Below, piece by piece: positions 42,329 to 51,160 of a stretch of 64,000 nt of DNA. Source of the DNA: Aquimarina mycalae (lineage in GTDB: Bacteria > Bacteroidota > Bacteroidia > Flavobacteriales > Flavobacteriaceae); assembly GCF_029906345.1 (NCBI RefSeq), contig NZ_JARYGY010000006.1:248001-312000 (forward strand), in the 5' to 3' direction. The translations under genes were made by a program, and so were the position numbers. The notes beneath the pieces were generated by a model that ran no database searches, had not been told where the DNA came from, and was given only the letters and a program-made list of their open reading frames with translations. Position 1 is the stretch's first letter, and each line of letters begins with the position of its first letter.

Positions 42329-43819
42329 ATGAGATATATTTTAATTTTTTTATTAGCGTTTAATAGTATTAATCTTTCTAACGCACAAGATGTAAAAGAT
42401 CGATTAACTATAGAAGAAAAATCCTTCACCAGTGCTTCTGGTCAAAAAGTAATGGCCGAAGTAGGAAGTCTAGAAGTTCCCGAGAATCGTAATAATCCTA
42501 ACTCAAAGAATATTTCTATTCATTTTATTAGGTTAAAAAGTACAAATCCTAACCCAAAAACACCTTTGATATACCTTGAAGGAGGTCCTGGATCTAGTGC
42601 TACCTGGCAAGCTGGTAATAAACATTACCTGGAAAAATGGCTTCCTTATTTAGAATTGAATGATGTCATTCTTTTGGATCAAAGAGGAACGGGTGCAGGT
42701 ACCGAACGAGTTTTGTATATATGGAGGAAAAATATCCCAGAAAATATTTTTTCAGATCCAGAAGTGACTAAACAACATTTTGAAAGTGTAGGAAACGAAG
42801 CATTAGTTGATTTTAAAAAAAGAGAGGTGGATCTAAACGGTTATACAACTGTAGAAAATGCTAAAGATATAGATGCATTAAGAAAAGCATTAGGGTATGA
42901 AAAAATCTCTTTATTAGGATTTAGTTATGGTACACATTTGGGCCAAGCTTATATAAGATATTATGATAAATATGTGCAAAATGCAATACTTGTGGGGGTA
43001 GAAGGTCCTAATCATACGTTTAAATTACCATTGGCTATGGACATACAATTTCAAAAAATTGCATTGCTCGCTAAAGAAGATACTAACGTAAGTAGAGAGG
43101 TGCCAGATTTGATAGCTTTGTATAAGAGAGTATGTCAAAAACTGGATAAAAAACCTATAACGGTAGAAGTCATTTCGCCACTTACCAATTCACCAATGAA
43201 AGTAAAAGTAAGTTCATATGGATTGAATTTGATGTTAAGATTTGATATAGGTGATGCTAGTGATATTCCTGTTTTCCCAAGGTTATTGTACAGTATTGAT
43301 CAAGGAGATTATAGTATGTTACAATGGTTTGTTCAGAAGCGTATAAGAGTGGTTTTTGGTGTACACGGAATGTCTGCTACTATGGATGCAGCCTCAGGCG
43401 CGTCTTCAGACCGAATAGACCGTATTAAGAAAGAAAATGAAAAAAGTATGTTTAAGAATATTGCTAATTTCAGTATGGGAACTTTTTGGCCAGCTCCTGA
43501 TTTGGGAGAAGAATTTAGAGCACCACTTAGTAGCAATACCAGAACTTTATTTATGAGTGGTACTCTTGACTTCAATACACCACCGCATCAAGCTGAAGAA
43601 GTACGCTGGGGTTTTTCTAATAGTAATCATATTATAGTGAAAGGAGCTGGACATGAACAAATACTAACACATCCCGAAGCCGAAAAAACGATCATTCGTT
43701 TTTTAAAAGGAGAAAATGTGGATGATGTCGCTTTGTTTTACCCTCGATTACAATTTATTCCAATTAAAGGAGATACTGGGGAACTTTGGCACCCTTCTAT
43801 GGGAGAACGAAGCAAATAG
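42329..43819 (+). CDS. Exported alpha/beta hydrolase, S33 proline iminopeptidase/TAP-like
   Basis: From the ATG at 42329 the protein has 496 residues with a signal peptide (MRYILIFLLAFNSINLSNAQ). The oxyanion segment is IYLEGGPGSSATW, the nucleophile Ser lies in ISLLGFSYGTHLGQAYI (G-x-S-x-G), and the Asp and His of the triad are in MSGTLDFNTPP and KGAGHEQILTHPE. This is the plan of S33 peptidases of the tripeptidyl aminopeptidase/proline iminopeptidase type, acting in the periplasm on peptides. The 150-base longer frame from 42179 would bury the signal and is rejected. A terminator follows. Confidence 0.85.
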   Translation: MRYILIFLLAFNSINLSNAQDVKDRLTIEEKSFTSASGQKVMAEVGSLEVPENRNNPNSKNISIHFIRLKSTNPNPKTPLIYLEGGPGSSATWQAGNKHYLEKWLPYLELNDVILLDQRGTGAGTERVLYIWRKNIPENIFSDPEVTKQHFESVGNEALVDFKKREVDLNGYTTVENAKDIDALRKALGYEKISLLGFSYGTHLGQAYIRYYDKYVQNAILVGVEGPNHTFKLPLAMDIQFQKIALLAKEDTNVSREVPDLIALYKRVCQKLDKKPITVEVISPLTNSPMKVKVSSYGLNLMLRFDIGDASDIPVFPRLLYSIDQGDYSMLQWFVQKRIRVVFGVHGMSATMDAASGASSDRIDRIKKENEKSMFKNIANFSMGTFWPAPDLGEEFRAPLSSNTRTLFMSGTLDFNTPPHQAEEVRWGFSNSNHIIVKGAGHEQILTHPEAEKTIIRFLKGENVDDVALFYPRLQFIPIKGDTGELWHPSMGERSK

Positions 43820-43906
43820 TTTTTATTAATAGTACTGACCTATTTGATTATTTAATCTTATGTTCAGTGTAAATGGTCATTCTCTTTCAAAGAATTAACA
43901 GGAAAG

Positions 43907-43943
43907 CAAACTCATATGGTAACACATGGGTTTGTTTTTTTTT
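43907..43943 (+). terminator. Terminator after the S33-like hydrolase
   Basis: CAAACTCAT (43907-43915) pairs with ATGGGTTTG (43926-43934), nine pairs with one G-U, followed directly by a run of nine T. It lies 87 bases after the stop codon. Confidence 0.75.
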
Positions 43944-44069
43944 ATTAGATTAGGTTTTATACAAAATGAGATGGTAAAAATAACGTGTTAGTGTGTAAAT
44001 AAGAGTAATTCAACGCAACCAAATCAAAAGAATTATATCTTATAAGAAACGATTATAATTTATATAATT

Positions 44070-44447
44070 ATGAAAAAAATCATACTCTTTCTAATGTTTA
44101 TCGCACCTTTATTTTCTTGTGATAAAAGTGATGATCCCAATGAACAAGACGTATTGAATGGAAAATGGAATTTGGTATATGTAAGCTGTGAATGCCAACC
44201 AGTCGACCTAGAAGTCGGAGAGCATATTTGGACTTTTGATTTGTCTCAAAATAAACTAAATGTCCAAAATAATGTTACAGAGCAACTTCATACTATTTTA
44301 GAAACGGGAAGTTATGAGATTAATGTTACGCAAAACAAAATCAACATTCTTGCTACCGAGTATGATTATTATTTCGAAAATAATAAATTGTATTTAGCGG
44401 ATCATCCTGAGAGCGATGGACCTTTGATTGAATTCGTTAGAGATTAA
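44070..44447 (+). CDS. Small lipocalin-like lipoprotein
   Basis: The 125-residue protein starts MKKIILFLMFIAPLFSCDKS, a lipoprotein signal followed by Asp residues. The rest reads like a lipocalin-like beta-barrel: LNGKWNLVYVSCECQPVDLE, IWTFDLSQNKLNVQN and a closing GPLIEFVRD. Proteins of this size are common in Flavobacteriia and have no assigned ligand. Two further cysteines (Cys-Glu-Cys) in the first strand may form a disulfide or bind metal. It is monocistronic. Confidence 0.72.
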   Translation: MKKIILFLMFIAPLFSCDKSDDPNEQDVLNGKWNLVYVSCECQPVDLEVGEHIWTFDLSQNKLNVQNNVTEQLHTILETGSYEINVTQNKINILATEYDYYFENNKLYLADHPESDGPLIEFVRD

Positions 44448-44680
44448 ACTATTCGTAACAAAAAATAAACATAGTAGCATATTCATTATAGAATTATGAA
44501 TATGAATGATAATAGTATCGTTTTTCTAAAAAGAAGTAGGTTTAGTGAAGGTTGAATCATTAACAAATTTTTATGTTAATCAAGGCAACTAATTGTACCT
44601 GAGATAGGTGTAGATAAGTTATTTTGTTAATTAAAACTTAAAAAACACAAAAAAAAACTTAAGAACTTTTCAATTTAGTG

Positions 44681-44710
44681 TTGTAGTAATAAAGATATTT
44701 ACTAATTTTG
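44681..44710 (+). promoter_or_regulatory. Bacteroidota-type promoter before the broken lipoprotein gene
   Basis: TAATTTTG (44703-44710) matches TAnnTTTG and is preceded, 19 bases upstream, by TTG at 44681-44683 (gTTG). The spacing is that of the Bacteroidota major sigma factor. The box ends 37 bases before the ATG at 44748. The rest of the 300-base gap from 44448 shows nothing else. Confidence 0.6.
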
Positions 44711-44747
44711 CCGCTCACAATTTAATCTATAAACTTTACTTTTTATT

Positions 44748-45902
44748 ATGAAAAAGCATTATGTGTTTTATTATGCATTTATTGCATTGTTTTTAGTTTT
44801 CACATCTTGTACTAAGGATGAAAACGAAATTACTGATGAGGAATCATCAGAGGTTGTTCTAGAACCAGATTTTTTTTAAAATGCTGGAACAGTAGGATTA
44901 CCTGAAGGGGAAAAAGAAGAGGAATTTGCACCTGAATTAACTGGAGCGAAACACCATTCTAATTACGATTATACATTACTTACACCTTCTGGGTTGAAAA
45001 AGAGTGATGTTGATGCTATTGCTTGCGGAGAAGTAACTATCAGACCATTATTAGTGGGGGCTAATAAGAAAAGAGTTGGTAGAGTCGAGGTCGCAAATGA
45101 TGGAGAAAACCTATATCTTACCTTTAGAGCTAATAGACATAGGTATATGAAAAAGGTATATCTATATATTGGGGCGAAGGAAGATGCGCCTTTTTATTCT
45201 AATGGATTTCCTAATCTTTATGAGTTTAACTACAAAGCTTTTCCTTATTACTATGGTGGTAAGAAAAAAGCAACTTATGTTATCCCATTATCTTCTATTA
45301 ACTTAGATTGCTTCGAAATTATAGCGTATTCTAAGATATATGATAAAGATAGTGGATGTTATTACTCAGCTTTTGCTTATGATAAGAATCTAACTCAGGA
45401 GTATAGTTATGCTAATAACTCTGGATGTTATTATTTCGAGGATTGGGTAAGATCTTTTGAGTACTGTGTAAAAAGTTGCGAGCCTGAGTGTATTCAGACT
45501 TATGGATATCACGAAACTTGTGGAGTATGTGAAAATGACCTTTTCAATACGTTCTTAGCATATACTTTTATTAATAATAATGGTCCTGCTGGATTTAATA
45601 TAGAATTGATCACGAATGCTAACGGATGTGATATTACTAATAGTACAGAAGTAGGTCATATCAATGTTGCAGCTATCGACGATACTAAATTGAAAATAGA
45701 GTATAAAGTAAACGATGGATATGAGATGTGTGAATTAAGTTTTAACTACGGATCAGTTAAATTTGATACACCGAACAATTATTCTCAGCAATTTATTACT
45801 CCAACAAAAGTACATACTTTTGAGATTGATAGACTTCCTGGAGCAAACATCTATATGGATAGTGAGGCTCAAATTCAAGAAGTAACTGTGAATCCTAACT
45901 AA
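44748..45902 (+). pseudogene. Lipoprotein gene interrupted by an in-frame TAA
   Basis: The ATG at 44748 opens a lipoprotein signal (YAFIALFLVFTSCTKDENE) and reads 43 residues to ...EPDFF, where TAA at 44877-44879 stops it. The same frame continues without a stop from NAGTVGLPEGEKEEEF to 45902, about 341 residues more, with a cysteine-rich part (YCVKSCEPECIQTYGYHETC). Both parts are in one frame, so a single base change explains the break, whereas an indel at the eight-T run just before it would not. The downstream part has no in-frame ATG close to the stop and no signal of its own. The family is not known to me. A promoter and a strong terminator are intact. Confidence 0.75.
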
Positions 45903-45942
45903 ATATAGAAGTATTTTTAATAAAATATTTCTGAAATAGTTT

Positions 45943-45982
45943 AAGAGGTAAGATTTTTAAAAATCTTACCTCTTATTTTTTT
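45943..45982. terminator. 32-bp perfect palindrome terminator
   Basis: The two halves AAGAGGTAAGATTTTT and AAAAATCTTACCTCTT (45943-45958, 45959-45974) are exact inverted copies with no spacer. A T run (45976-45982) follows. It lies 40 bases after the stop of the interrupted lipoprotein gene. Confidence 0.85.
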
Positions 45983-46096
45983 AAATATAGTTGTAAAAAC
46001 TTCTCGGTATCATTTATTATGAATGTACCCTAAATAACTAAGGTTTAGGTGCTAATTGTAGTTGTGTGAAAGTAATTAAAGTTAATGCCAGACATC

Positions 46097-46666
46097 TTAT
46101 ACTTCGTTAACATTAATTATTTTTTCAATTTTTGCTTCAACCTCTAACACTTTTTGACTCCAATATTTTTGTGCTTCTTTAGCATCAAATTGAGGTTTGT
46201 TTTTAGAACCAGTTCTCATTTTTACGGGTATTTGACTTAGATATTCCCAATTATAATGTCTGTCCTTCGCTATTTCGCTTTGCTTTTCTGGGTCAAATTT
46301 TCGTCTAGCCCAAAAGTTTTGGTGTTCGATATAATCACCTTTTATTCTAGAAAAGTGGCTAATTAATTCGTCAGAATTTGATGGTATGTATCCAGGACCA
46401 CTACAACCACAAGAATGAAATGTGATTCCTACCTCATATAGTATAGAAATATGTTTCCAAGATTTAATGTCTTTTTTCTTAGGAGATTCAAAGTCAAGTC
46501 CCATATTAGCCATTAATTCACCACATTCAGGACATTTAGCAGGATTCTGTTCTTTAGATTTATTGAACCCTTCATAAATATCTTTTTCTAATCTTCTTTT
46601 GAATGTTTTTCTACACTCAAAACAAGCATAATGAGATTTATATGTTGTCATTCCATATCTACACAT
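46097..46666 (-). CDS. Zinc-ribbon protein of unknown function
   Basis: The 189-residue protein starts MCRYGMTTYKSHYACFECRK. Two CxxC pairs (CFEC at residues 15-18 and CPEC about 45-48) form a zinc ribbon in the first 50 residues. A third Cys cluster (FHSCGCSGPGYIPS) stands near residue 90. The C-terminus is charged and helical. It has no signal or membrane helix. Similar small cytoplasmic proteins occur across Flavobacteriia but I know no function. It stands alone between the palindromic terminator and the anti-sigma gene. Confidence 0.72.
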   Translation of the reverse strand: MCRYGMTTYKSHYACFECRKTFKRRLEKDIYEGFNKSKEQNPAKCPECGELMANMGLDFESPKKKDIKSWKHISILYEVGITFHSCGCSGPGYIPSNSDELISHFSRIKGDYIEHQNFWARRKFDPEKQSEIAKDRHYNWEYLSQIPVKMRTGSKNKPQFDAKEAQKYWSQKVLEVEAKIEKIINVNEV

Positions 46667-46732
46667 AATTAGGCTTTATTATGATATATTCCAGTTTCAT
46701 TAGAAACTAAAGCTTTAATGCTCGATATCGTC

Positions 46733-47533
46733 TTAAGATGTTACAACTCCCAATGTATACAATTGTTCCATAGTAGGAGATTCACTTCCTCCTTCTGGTT
46801 CTAAAGTAATACCAAAGGCTTCAGATTCATTGGTGTTAGTTAATGTAAAGATCTTATTTTCGTCTTCGGTAAATGTATCCAGAATACCTAAACTAGTAGG
46901 AGTTAAAGGATCTAGTTTTAGAGACCACACCTGATATACTTTTCCTTTAGGAGGGTTTGGTAATCCTTCTACATCTATATAGGCTGTTTGTTTTTCTTTA
47001 TCCCAGTATACTGCAGCATATGCATTAGGAGCTACTTTTTGGGCTTGTAAAGGAATTTGGATGATATCTTTATCACGCAATACACTTAAGAGTGTTTTTG
47101 CTTTAGATAAATCCTCTTCTGCGACATTAATTTTTCCTTCTAATAAAGTTTGTTCTATTTGAGCATCAACAACTTGTTTACGTAATTCTCGATTCTTATT
47201 AAATTGTAAAAACAATCCAATTAATAACGCTATAGAAGCTGCCCAACCAATATAAGTTGTCCAGTTGGTACGAGCACGTGTAATTGGGATTACATCTATT
47301 TCATTATCAGTAAAGCTTAATTTTTCTTTAATACGATTAAAAACGGATTCTGGGTTATATGGTGCAGTAGCTGCTGATAGCTGCATAAGAGATTTTTCGA
47401 TCTCTTTTACTTCTTCCTCAATTTCAGGATGTTTTTTTAACGCTTTGTATACTTCGGCATTTTCTTTTTCGGATAATGCACCATATACATAGAGTTCTAA
47501 TATACCTGATGATATGTATTGTTCGATATTCAT
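46733..47533 (-). CDS. Anti-sigma factor, RskA type
   Basis: The 266-residue protein has a cytoplasmic N-terminus (MNIEQYISSGILELYVYGAL) with a short anti-sigma helix region, one membrane helix (TTYIGWAASIALLIGLFLQF, about residues 90-110) and a periplasmic coiled part. The C-terminal RskA-like domain shows YAAVYWDKEKQTAYIDVEGL and GKVYQVWSLKLDPLTPTSLG. It would hold the sigma factor encoded 2 bases upstream until an envelope signal releases it. Start and stop fit tight coupling with that gene. Confidence 0.88.
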   Translation of the reverse strand: MNIEQYISSGILELYVYGALSEKENAEVYKALKKHPEIEEEVKEIEKSLMQLSAATAPYNPESVFNRIKEKLSFTDNEIDVIPITRARTNWTTYIGWAASIALLIGLFLQFNKNRELRKQVVDAQIEQTLLEGKINVAEEDLSKAKTLLSVLRDKDIIQIPLQAQKVAPNAYAAVYWDKEKQTAYIDVEGLPNPPKGKVYQVWSLKLDPLTPTSLGILDTFTEDENKIFTLTNTNESEAFGITLEPEGGSESPTMEQLYTLGVVTS

Positions 47534-47535
47534 AA

Positions 47536-48066
47536 TTATACTGCCAAGACTTCTCTTAATTTATCAATGCAAATTCTGTTCCGAGTTTTAATTGTCCCTA
47601 AAGGAATATCTAATTTCTCTGAAGCCTCTTTTTGTGTGAACCCTTTAAAAAATAACAAATCAATCACTTTTTTACAAATTGGTTCTAATACATCAATATA
47701 CTTTTTGATACCAATTGCGTCAATTTTACTTGAAAAATTACTCTTTTCTTCTAATATATCTACGAAATAATCAGCTGTTTGGTTTTGTTGTGAATTTTTA
47801 TACGCTACAGATCGTGTTTTATCTATAGCTGCATTACGAGCGATATTAAGTATCCAAGTAAAAAAACGCCCTTTTTTTTCTGAATAAGAATCACCCTTAT
47901 TCCAAACTTTTACAAAAACATCTTGCAATACTTCTTCAGACAAGGTCTCATCTCTTAGAATATTGTAGATAACACCAAAAATGTTTTCAGCGTACATTTC
48001 ATATATACGCTGAAAAGCTTTTTCGTTTTTTTGTTGTAACTGAAGAATCAGTTCATTGGATTGCAT
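47536..48066 (-). CDS. ECF-type RNA polymerase sigma factor
   Basis: The 176-residue protein has region 2 (AFQRIYEMYAENIFGVIYNI, SEEVLQDVFVKVWNKGDSYS, FTWILNIARNAAIDKTRSVA) and region 4 (KVIDLLFFKGFTQKEASEKL, DIPLGTIKTRNRICIDKLRE). It is of the SigK/RskA-paired ECF group. Its partner anti-sigma factor follows 2 bases downstream. The upstream region is 88 bases and has the SOD terminator within it. Confidence 0.92.
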   Translation of the reverse strand: MQSNELILQLQQKNEKAFQRIYEMYAENIFGVIYNILRDETLSEEVLQDVFVKVWNKGDSYSEKKGRFFTWILNIARNAAIDKTRSVAYKNSQQNQTADYFVDILEEKSNFSSKIDAIGIKKYIDVLEPICKKVIDLLFFKGFTQKEASEKLDIPLGTIKTRNRICIDKLREVLAV

Positions 48067-48109
48067 AGGCGATTAAAGAAATGTTTTTTAAGAAAGTTCT
48101 TAATTAAAA

Positions 48110-48137
48110 AAAGAGATTAGCATAACTTAATCTCTTT
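48110..48137 (-). terminator. Terminator after the superoxide dismutase gene
   Basis: The perfect 10-bp stem AAAGAGATTA / TAATCTCTTT (48110-48119 with 48128-48137) with an 8-base loop is followed, on the minus strand, by a run of T (complement of the A tract at 48105-48109). It lies 17 bases after the SOD stop codon. Confidence 0.8.
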
Positions 48138-48154
48138 ACATATCTAGTATAATG

Positions 48155-48757
48155 TTATTGGATAATTCCTCCACAGCTTACTCTACTTCCTGCGGCACCT
48201 GATGGTTGAGATGTATAATCATCAACTCCTTGATGTACAATAATCGCTTTACCAACAATATCTTTTTTATCATCTCCACAGCCAATACACCAATCATTTG
48301 TAGCAAAAGTTATAGAACCTTTACCATCAGCATCGGTGTTAAAATTTCCGATATCTCCCTTATGATAGCCTTCTGGTGCAGCCCATTTTCCGTGAGGTTC
48401 CATAGTAGGGTTCCAATGTCCTCCAGTTGATTTACCGTCTGGAGATGAACAATCTGCTTTTTCATGAATATGGATCGCATGTTCGCCTTCAGATAGCCCA
48501 TTTATATTCGCTACCATAGTAACAACTCCATCTTCTTCTGTAAATGTTACAGTACCAGACACTTCACTTTCACTCTTTGGTGCTAATGAAATAGCTAAAG
48601 TCTTTACTTTATTTTCTTCTGTCTTTTCTTCTACTTTTTCTTCGGTAATTTTTTCGTTTACTTTATCGTCATATTCCTTTCCTGCTTTTTTTTCTCCTTT
48701 ACAGCTAAAAATAGTAACAGTTAAAAAAGCAATAGCGATTAGGTTTAGAGTCTTCAT
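48155..48757 (-). CDS. Cu/Zn superoxide dismutase family lipoprotein
   Basis: The 200-residue protein starts with a lipoprotein signal (MKTLNLIAIAFLTVTIFSCK) and a Lys/Glu-rich linker (about 22-50). The enzyme domain has the Cu ligands in EHAIHIHEKADCSS, the bridging and Zn ligands in STGGHWNP and GYHKGDIGNF, the Cu ligand in AIIVHQGVDDYTSQ and the closing SGAAGSRVSCGGII with the active-site Arg. All family ligands are visible. An insert with two cysteines (NDWCIGCGDD) is extra. It would remove superoxide at the cell surface or in the periplasm. A promoter of Bacteroidota type lies upstream. Confidence 0.9.
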   Translation of the reverse strand: MKTLNLIAIAFLTVTIFSCKGEKKAGKEYDDKVNEKITEEKVEEKTEENKVKTLAISLAPKSESEVSGTVTFTEEDGVVTMVANINGLSEGEHAIHIHEKADCSSPDGKSTGGHWNPTMEPHGKWAAPEGYHKGDIGNFNTDADGKGSITFATNDWCIGCGDDKKDIVGKAIIVHQGVDDYTSQPSGAAGSRVSCGGIIQ

Positions 48758-48785
48758 AATTATGATTTGTTACGTTTTGAACAAT

Positions 48786-48816
48786 CTAATATAGGGCAGT
48801 TTTAACTTATAGCAAA
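48786..48816 (-). promoter_or_regulatory. Bacteroidota-type promoter of the superoxide dismutase gene
   Basis: On the minus strand TTTG (48813-48816) is followed by exactly 19 bases and then TATATTAG (48786-48793), one mismatch from TAnnTTTG. The -7 box ends 28 bases before the ATG at 48757. This is the best -33/-7 pair I found in the window. Confidence 0.55.
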
Positions 48817-48840
48817 GGATTTAAGACGTTTTTAGATGTA

Positions 48841-49587
48841 TCAGATGTCAATTGTACTTAATGATGTAATACTAATACCTGTACTAGGGTCTTGAGCAAG
48901 TTTATACTGATAAAGTCCAGTTTCGCCTATTGCAATCAAAAGATCACCAGATATGATCACATCAAAAGCACTTTGTTGAATTGAAGTAACCAACTTAGAA
49001 TCGATTGGATTCGATACATCAAATACTTTAATTTCATCATCACATACAATCAAAAAATCTCCGTAAAGGCCAAGTCCTCTAGGAAAAACAAGGTTTCTTG
49101 AATTAATTAATATTGGATCCGTAATTGTTGTTATATCATATACTTGTAATACATTGAGATTGTTACCACAAAAAGTGTCAGAATGTAATGTAACATAGGC
49201 ATGTGTGTCATTGGCAATTACAGGATCACAGGCAGTAAAATGTTCTACCTGAGATAATTTTTCAGGAAACTCTGGATTTGTTAATCCATATATAAACATG
49301 CCATTTCTGGATCCAATATATAAGTAATCCTTATAACTGAAAAGCGTTTCAATATTGAAACCAATTGGAATAGTGTTTACTTGCACTGGATCCTGAATGT
49401 CAGTGATATTAAAAACCGTAAGGTCTGTATTATCTACCGTATACAAATAATCTCCTTTTAAAGTAAAAGTAGCCAAAGATCCTCCTTGGCCATCAGAATT
49501 GACAGGAGAAAAAGAATCATTGGAGGTGTCAGAGTCACAACTAAATATTATAAAAGAGGTGAGTATCATATACAAATATTTTTTCAT
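48841..49587 (-). CDS. LVIVD-repeat-like beta-propeller lipoprotein
   Basis: The 248-residue protein has a lipoprotein signal (MKKYLYMILTSFIIFSCDSD) and repeats of about 40 residues with the pattern YLYTVDNTDLTVFNITDIQD, YLYIGSRNGMFIYGLTNPEF and FLIVCDDEIKVFDVSNPIDS, which match the LVIVD repeat (x-L-Y-x-x-D-x-x-G-L-x-I-x-D-I-S-x-P). It would be a surface-exposed propeller. It is 10 bases after its smaller relative at 49598, so both belong to one transcript. Function unknown. Confidence 0.78.
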   Translation of the reverse strand: MKKYLYMILTSFIIFSCDSDTSNDSFSPVNSDGQGGSLATFTLKGDYLYTVDNTDLTVFNITDIQDPVQVNTIPIGFNIETLFSYKDYLYIGSRNGMFIYGLTNPEFPEKLSQVEHFTACDPVIANDTHAYVTLHSDTFCGNNLNVLQVYDITTITDPILINSRNLVFPRGLGLYGDFLIVCDDEIKVFDVSNPIDSKLVTSIQQSAFDVIISGDLLIAIGETGLYQYKLAQDPSTGISITSLSTIDI

Positions 49588-49597
49588 GGTTTTTAAT

Positions 49598-50125
49598 TTA
49601 GTTTGTTAATTCCCATCCTACTACTACGTTGTTTTCAGGGATGTTATAAGGTAGAAATCCATCAGGAGAACGTAACTCCGGAAATACATTTACAACTCTT
49701 TTGGTAAGTGTGATTTCATTTGTAGCGGTATTAAACGCTATTGCAATTAAATCAGTTGCTTGATTAATATAGATCATATTATCTCTAACGGCAAGGTCTG
49801 TAGATCCTGGTGCTTTTAAAAATTTTATAGGAGTAGGAGATGTTGGATCAGTATTGTCATATATATGAAAACCTTTACGAACTTCATTGATAAAAAGTAA
49901 ACCATCCTTGATGTATATTTTACCAGAAGTATTAATCGCAATAGGATCATTAATTGAAACAGAATTTTCAAAATCATTTCGATCAATAAATACTGGTTCA
50001 TACCTTGAGGAAATAGGATCAATAATAATGTCATCATCATTATTATCGCAATCGGCTAAGAATGGGCAACAACTTTGTATGAATAGAAAAGCAAAGCTTA
50101 AGAGTATAAATTTTGTAGTTCTCAT
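49598..50125 (-). CDS. Short LVIVD-repeat-like lipoprotein
   Basis: The 175-residue protein starts MRTTKFILLSFAFLFIQSCC, a lipoprotein signal, then an Asn/Asp tract. It has only two to three propeller-like repeats (GKIYIKDGLLFINEVRKGFH, NMIYINQATDLIAIAFN), about half of what a closed propeller needs, and ends ENNVVVGWELTN. It may pair with the product of the next gene, or be a shortened member. It is the first gene of the two-gene unit. Confidence 0.7.
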   Translation of the reverse strand: MRTTKFILLSFAFLFIQSCCPFLADCDNNDDDIIIDPISSRYEPVFIDRNDFENSVSINDPIAINTSGKIYIKDGLLFINEVRKGFHIYDNTDPTSPTPIKFLKAPGSTDLAVRDNMIYINQATDLIAIAFNTATNEITLTKRVVNVFPELRSPDGFLPYNIPENNVVVGWELTN

Positions 50126-50260
50126 CTTTTTGATTGTTTGATTAAAAGATGTAAAAAAATCAGAATGGTTGCGTAATTAACGAAAATCCTTAAGCTTTTT
50201 AATGCTATTTCATATATTGAATAATAGAAATTTCAGTATCACGATAGCTCATAAAATCGA

Positions 50261-51160
50261 TTATGTTCTCATTGTTATAATACGATCTGGTATTTGATAT
50301 TGTGTACAGAGTTCTTTCATTTTGACATAGAATGCTTTTTTATAATAATCAGGCATTTCGGACCCATTTTTAAAATAATGGATGTATTTGTTTTCTAATT
50401 CTGGATAATGTTTCTTGATAGCTTGTAGCATTAAAGTTTTACTATCTGCCGAACCATTTCCGAATAGGGTAATAGTAGCTGGAAGTATATAATGTACTTT
50501 ATAAGATTTAAATGTCTTAAAAAGCAAATTTAAGTGTGCCGTAGTATCAGAAATAAAAGGTAATAAAGGCATTAAACTAATACCAGTGATAAAATTATTT
50601 TGAATTGATGTTTCTACAGTTTTAAGTCTAATAGAAGGTTTTGTTGCTCCAGGCTCAAATATTTTTCCTACTTCATCTTGAAGCGTAGAAAAAGAAAATG
50701 AAATCAGAACTCCTTTGTCTAATCTGGGTTGGAGATCTTTGGGTATAATCGCCGTTTTGTCAATTTGATCTAGAATATCAAAATCTCGCTCTATAAGGTG
50801 AGATTTAGTGATGATGTGTACAGGGAATTTGTGTTTAGCTATAACTTTTAGGGCCTCTCGAGTTAATTCATACTTTTTTTCAATTTGAAGATACGGGTCT
50901 GTTGCTGAAGAAAGTACGATGATACCATATTGATTTTTCTTTGCTCTATTAAATAATTGTCTATCTAATAATTCGATGGCATTCATCTTAACAGAAAGAC
51001 TGTTTTCTAGATTGGTTCCATATTTACTACCTCTGATATAACAATATAAGCAGTTAAAAGAACAACTACTATAAAGATTAATAGTATAATCATCTAAGAA
51101 CCAAGAATCCCTTTTTTTAGTTTTGTTTAGAATTGATTTAACTATGATTTCTTTTGGCAT
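50261..51160 (-). CDS. SPL-like radical SAM protein
   Basis: The 299-residue protein carries the radical SAM cluster motif C-x3-C-x2-C in YSSCSFNCLYCYIRGSKYG (about residues 33-40) and AdoMet-binding segments (IIVLSSATDPYLQIEKKYEL, HKFPVHIITKSHL). This plan matches the spore photoproduct lyase (SPL) family, which repairs thymine lesions in Bacillus; bacterial relatives outside Firmicutes are uncharacterised but often lie with repair genes. Its start overlaps the end of the AlkD-like gene by 23 bases, so they are translationally coupled, which strengthens a repair role. Confidence 0.78.
   Translation of the reverse strand: MPKEIIVKSILNKTKKRDSWFLDDYTINLYSSCSFNCLYCYIRGSKYGTNLENSLSVKMNAIELLDRQLFNRAKKNQYGIIVLSSATDPYLQIEKKYELTREALKVIAKHKFPVHIITKSHLIERDFDILDQIDKTAIIPKDLQPRLDKGVLISFSFSTLQDEVGKIFEPGATKPSIRLKTVETSIQNNFITGISLMPLLPFISDTTAHLNLLFKTFKSYKVHYILPATITLFGNGSADSKTLMLQAIKKHYPELENKYIHYFKNGSEMPDYYKKAFYVKMKELCTQYQIPDRIITMRT

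Noticed and set aside
44994-45902. Independent gene starting at the TTG at 44994.
   Set aside because: It is in the same frame as the upstream lipoprotein start, has no signal and no ribosome-binding context; a broken longer gene is the better reading.
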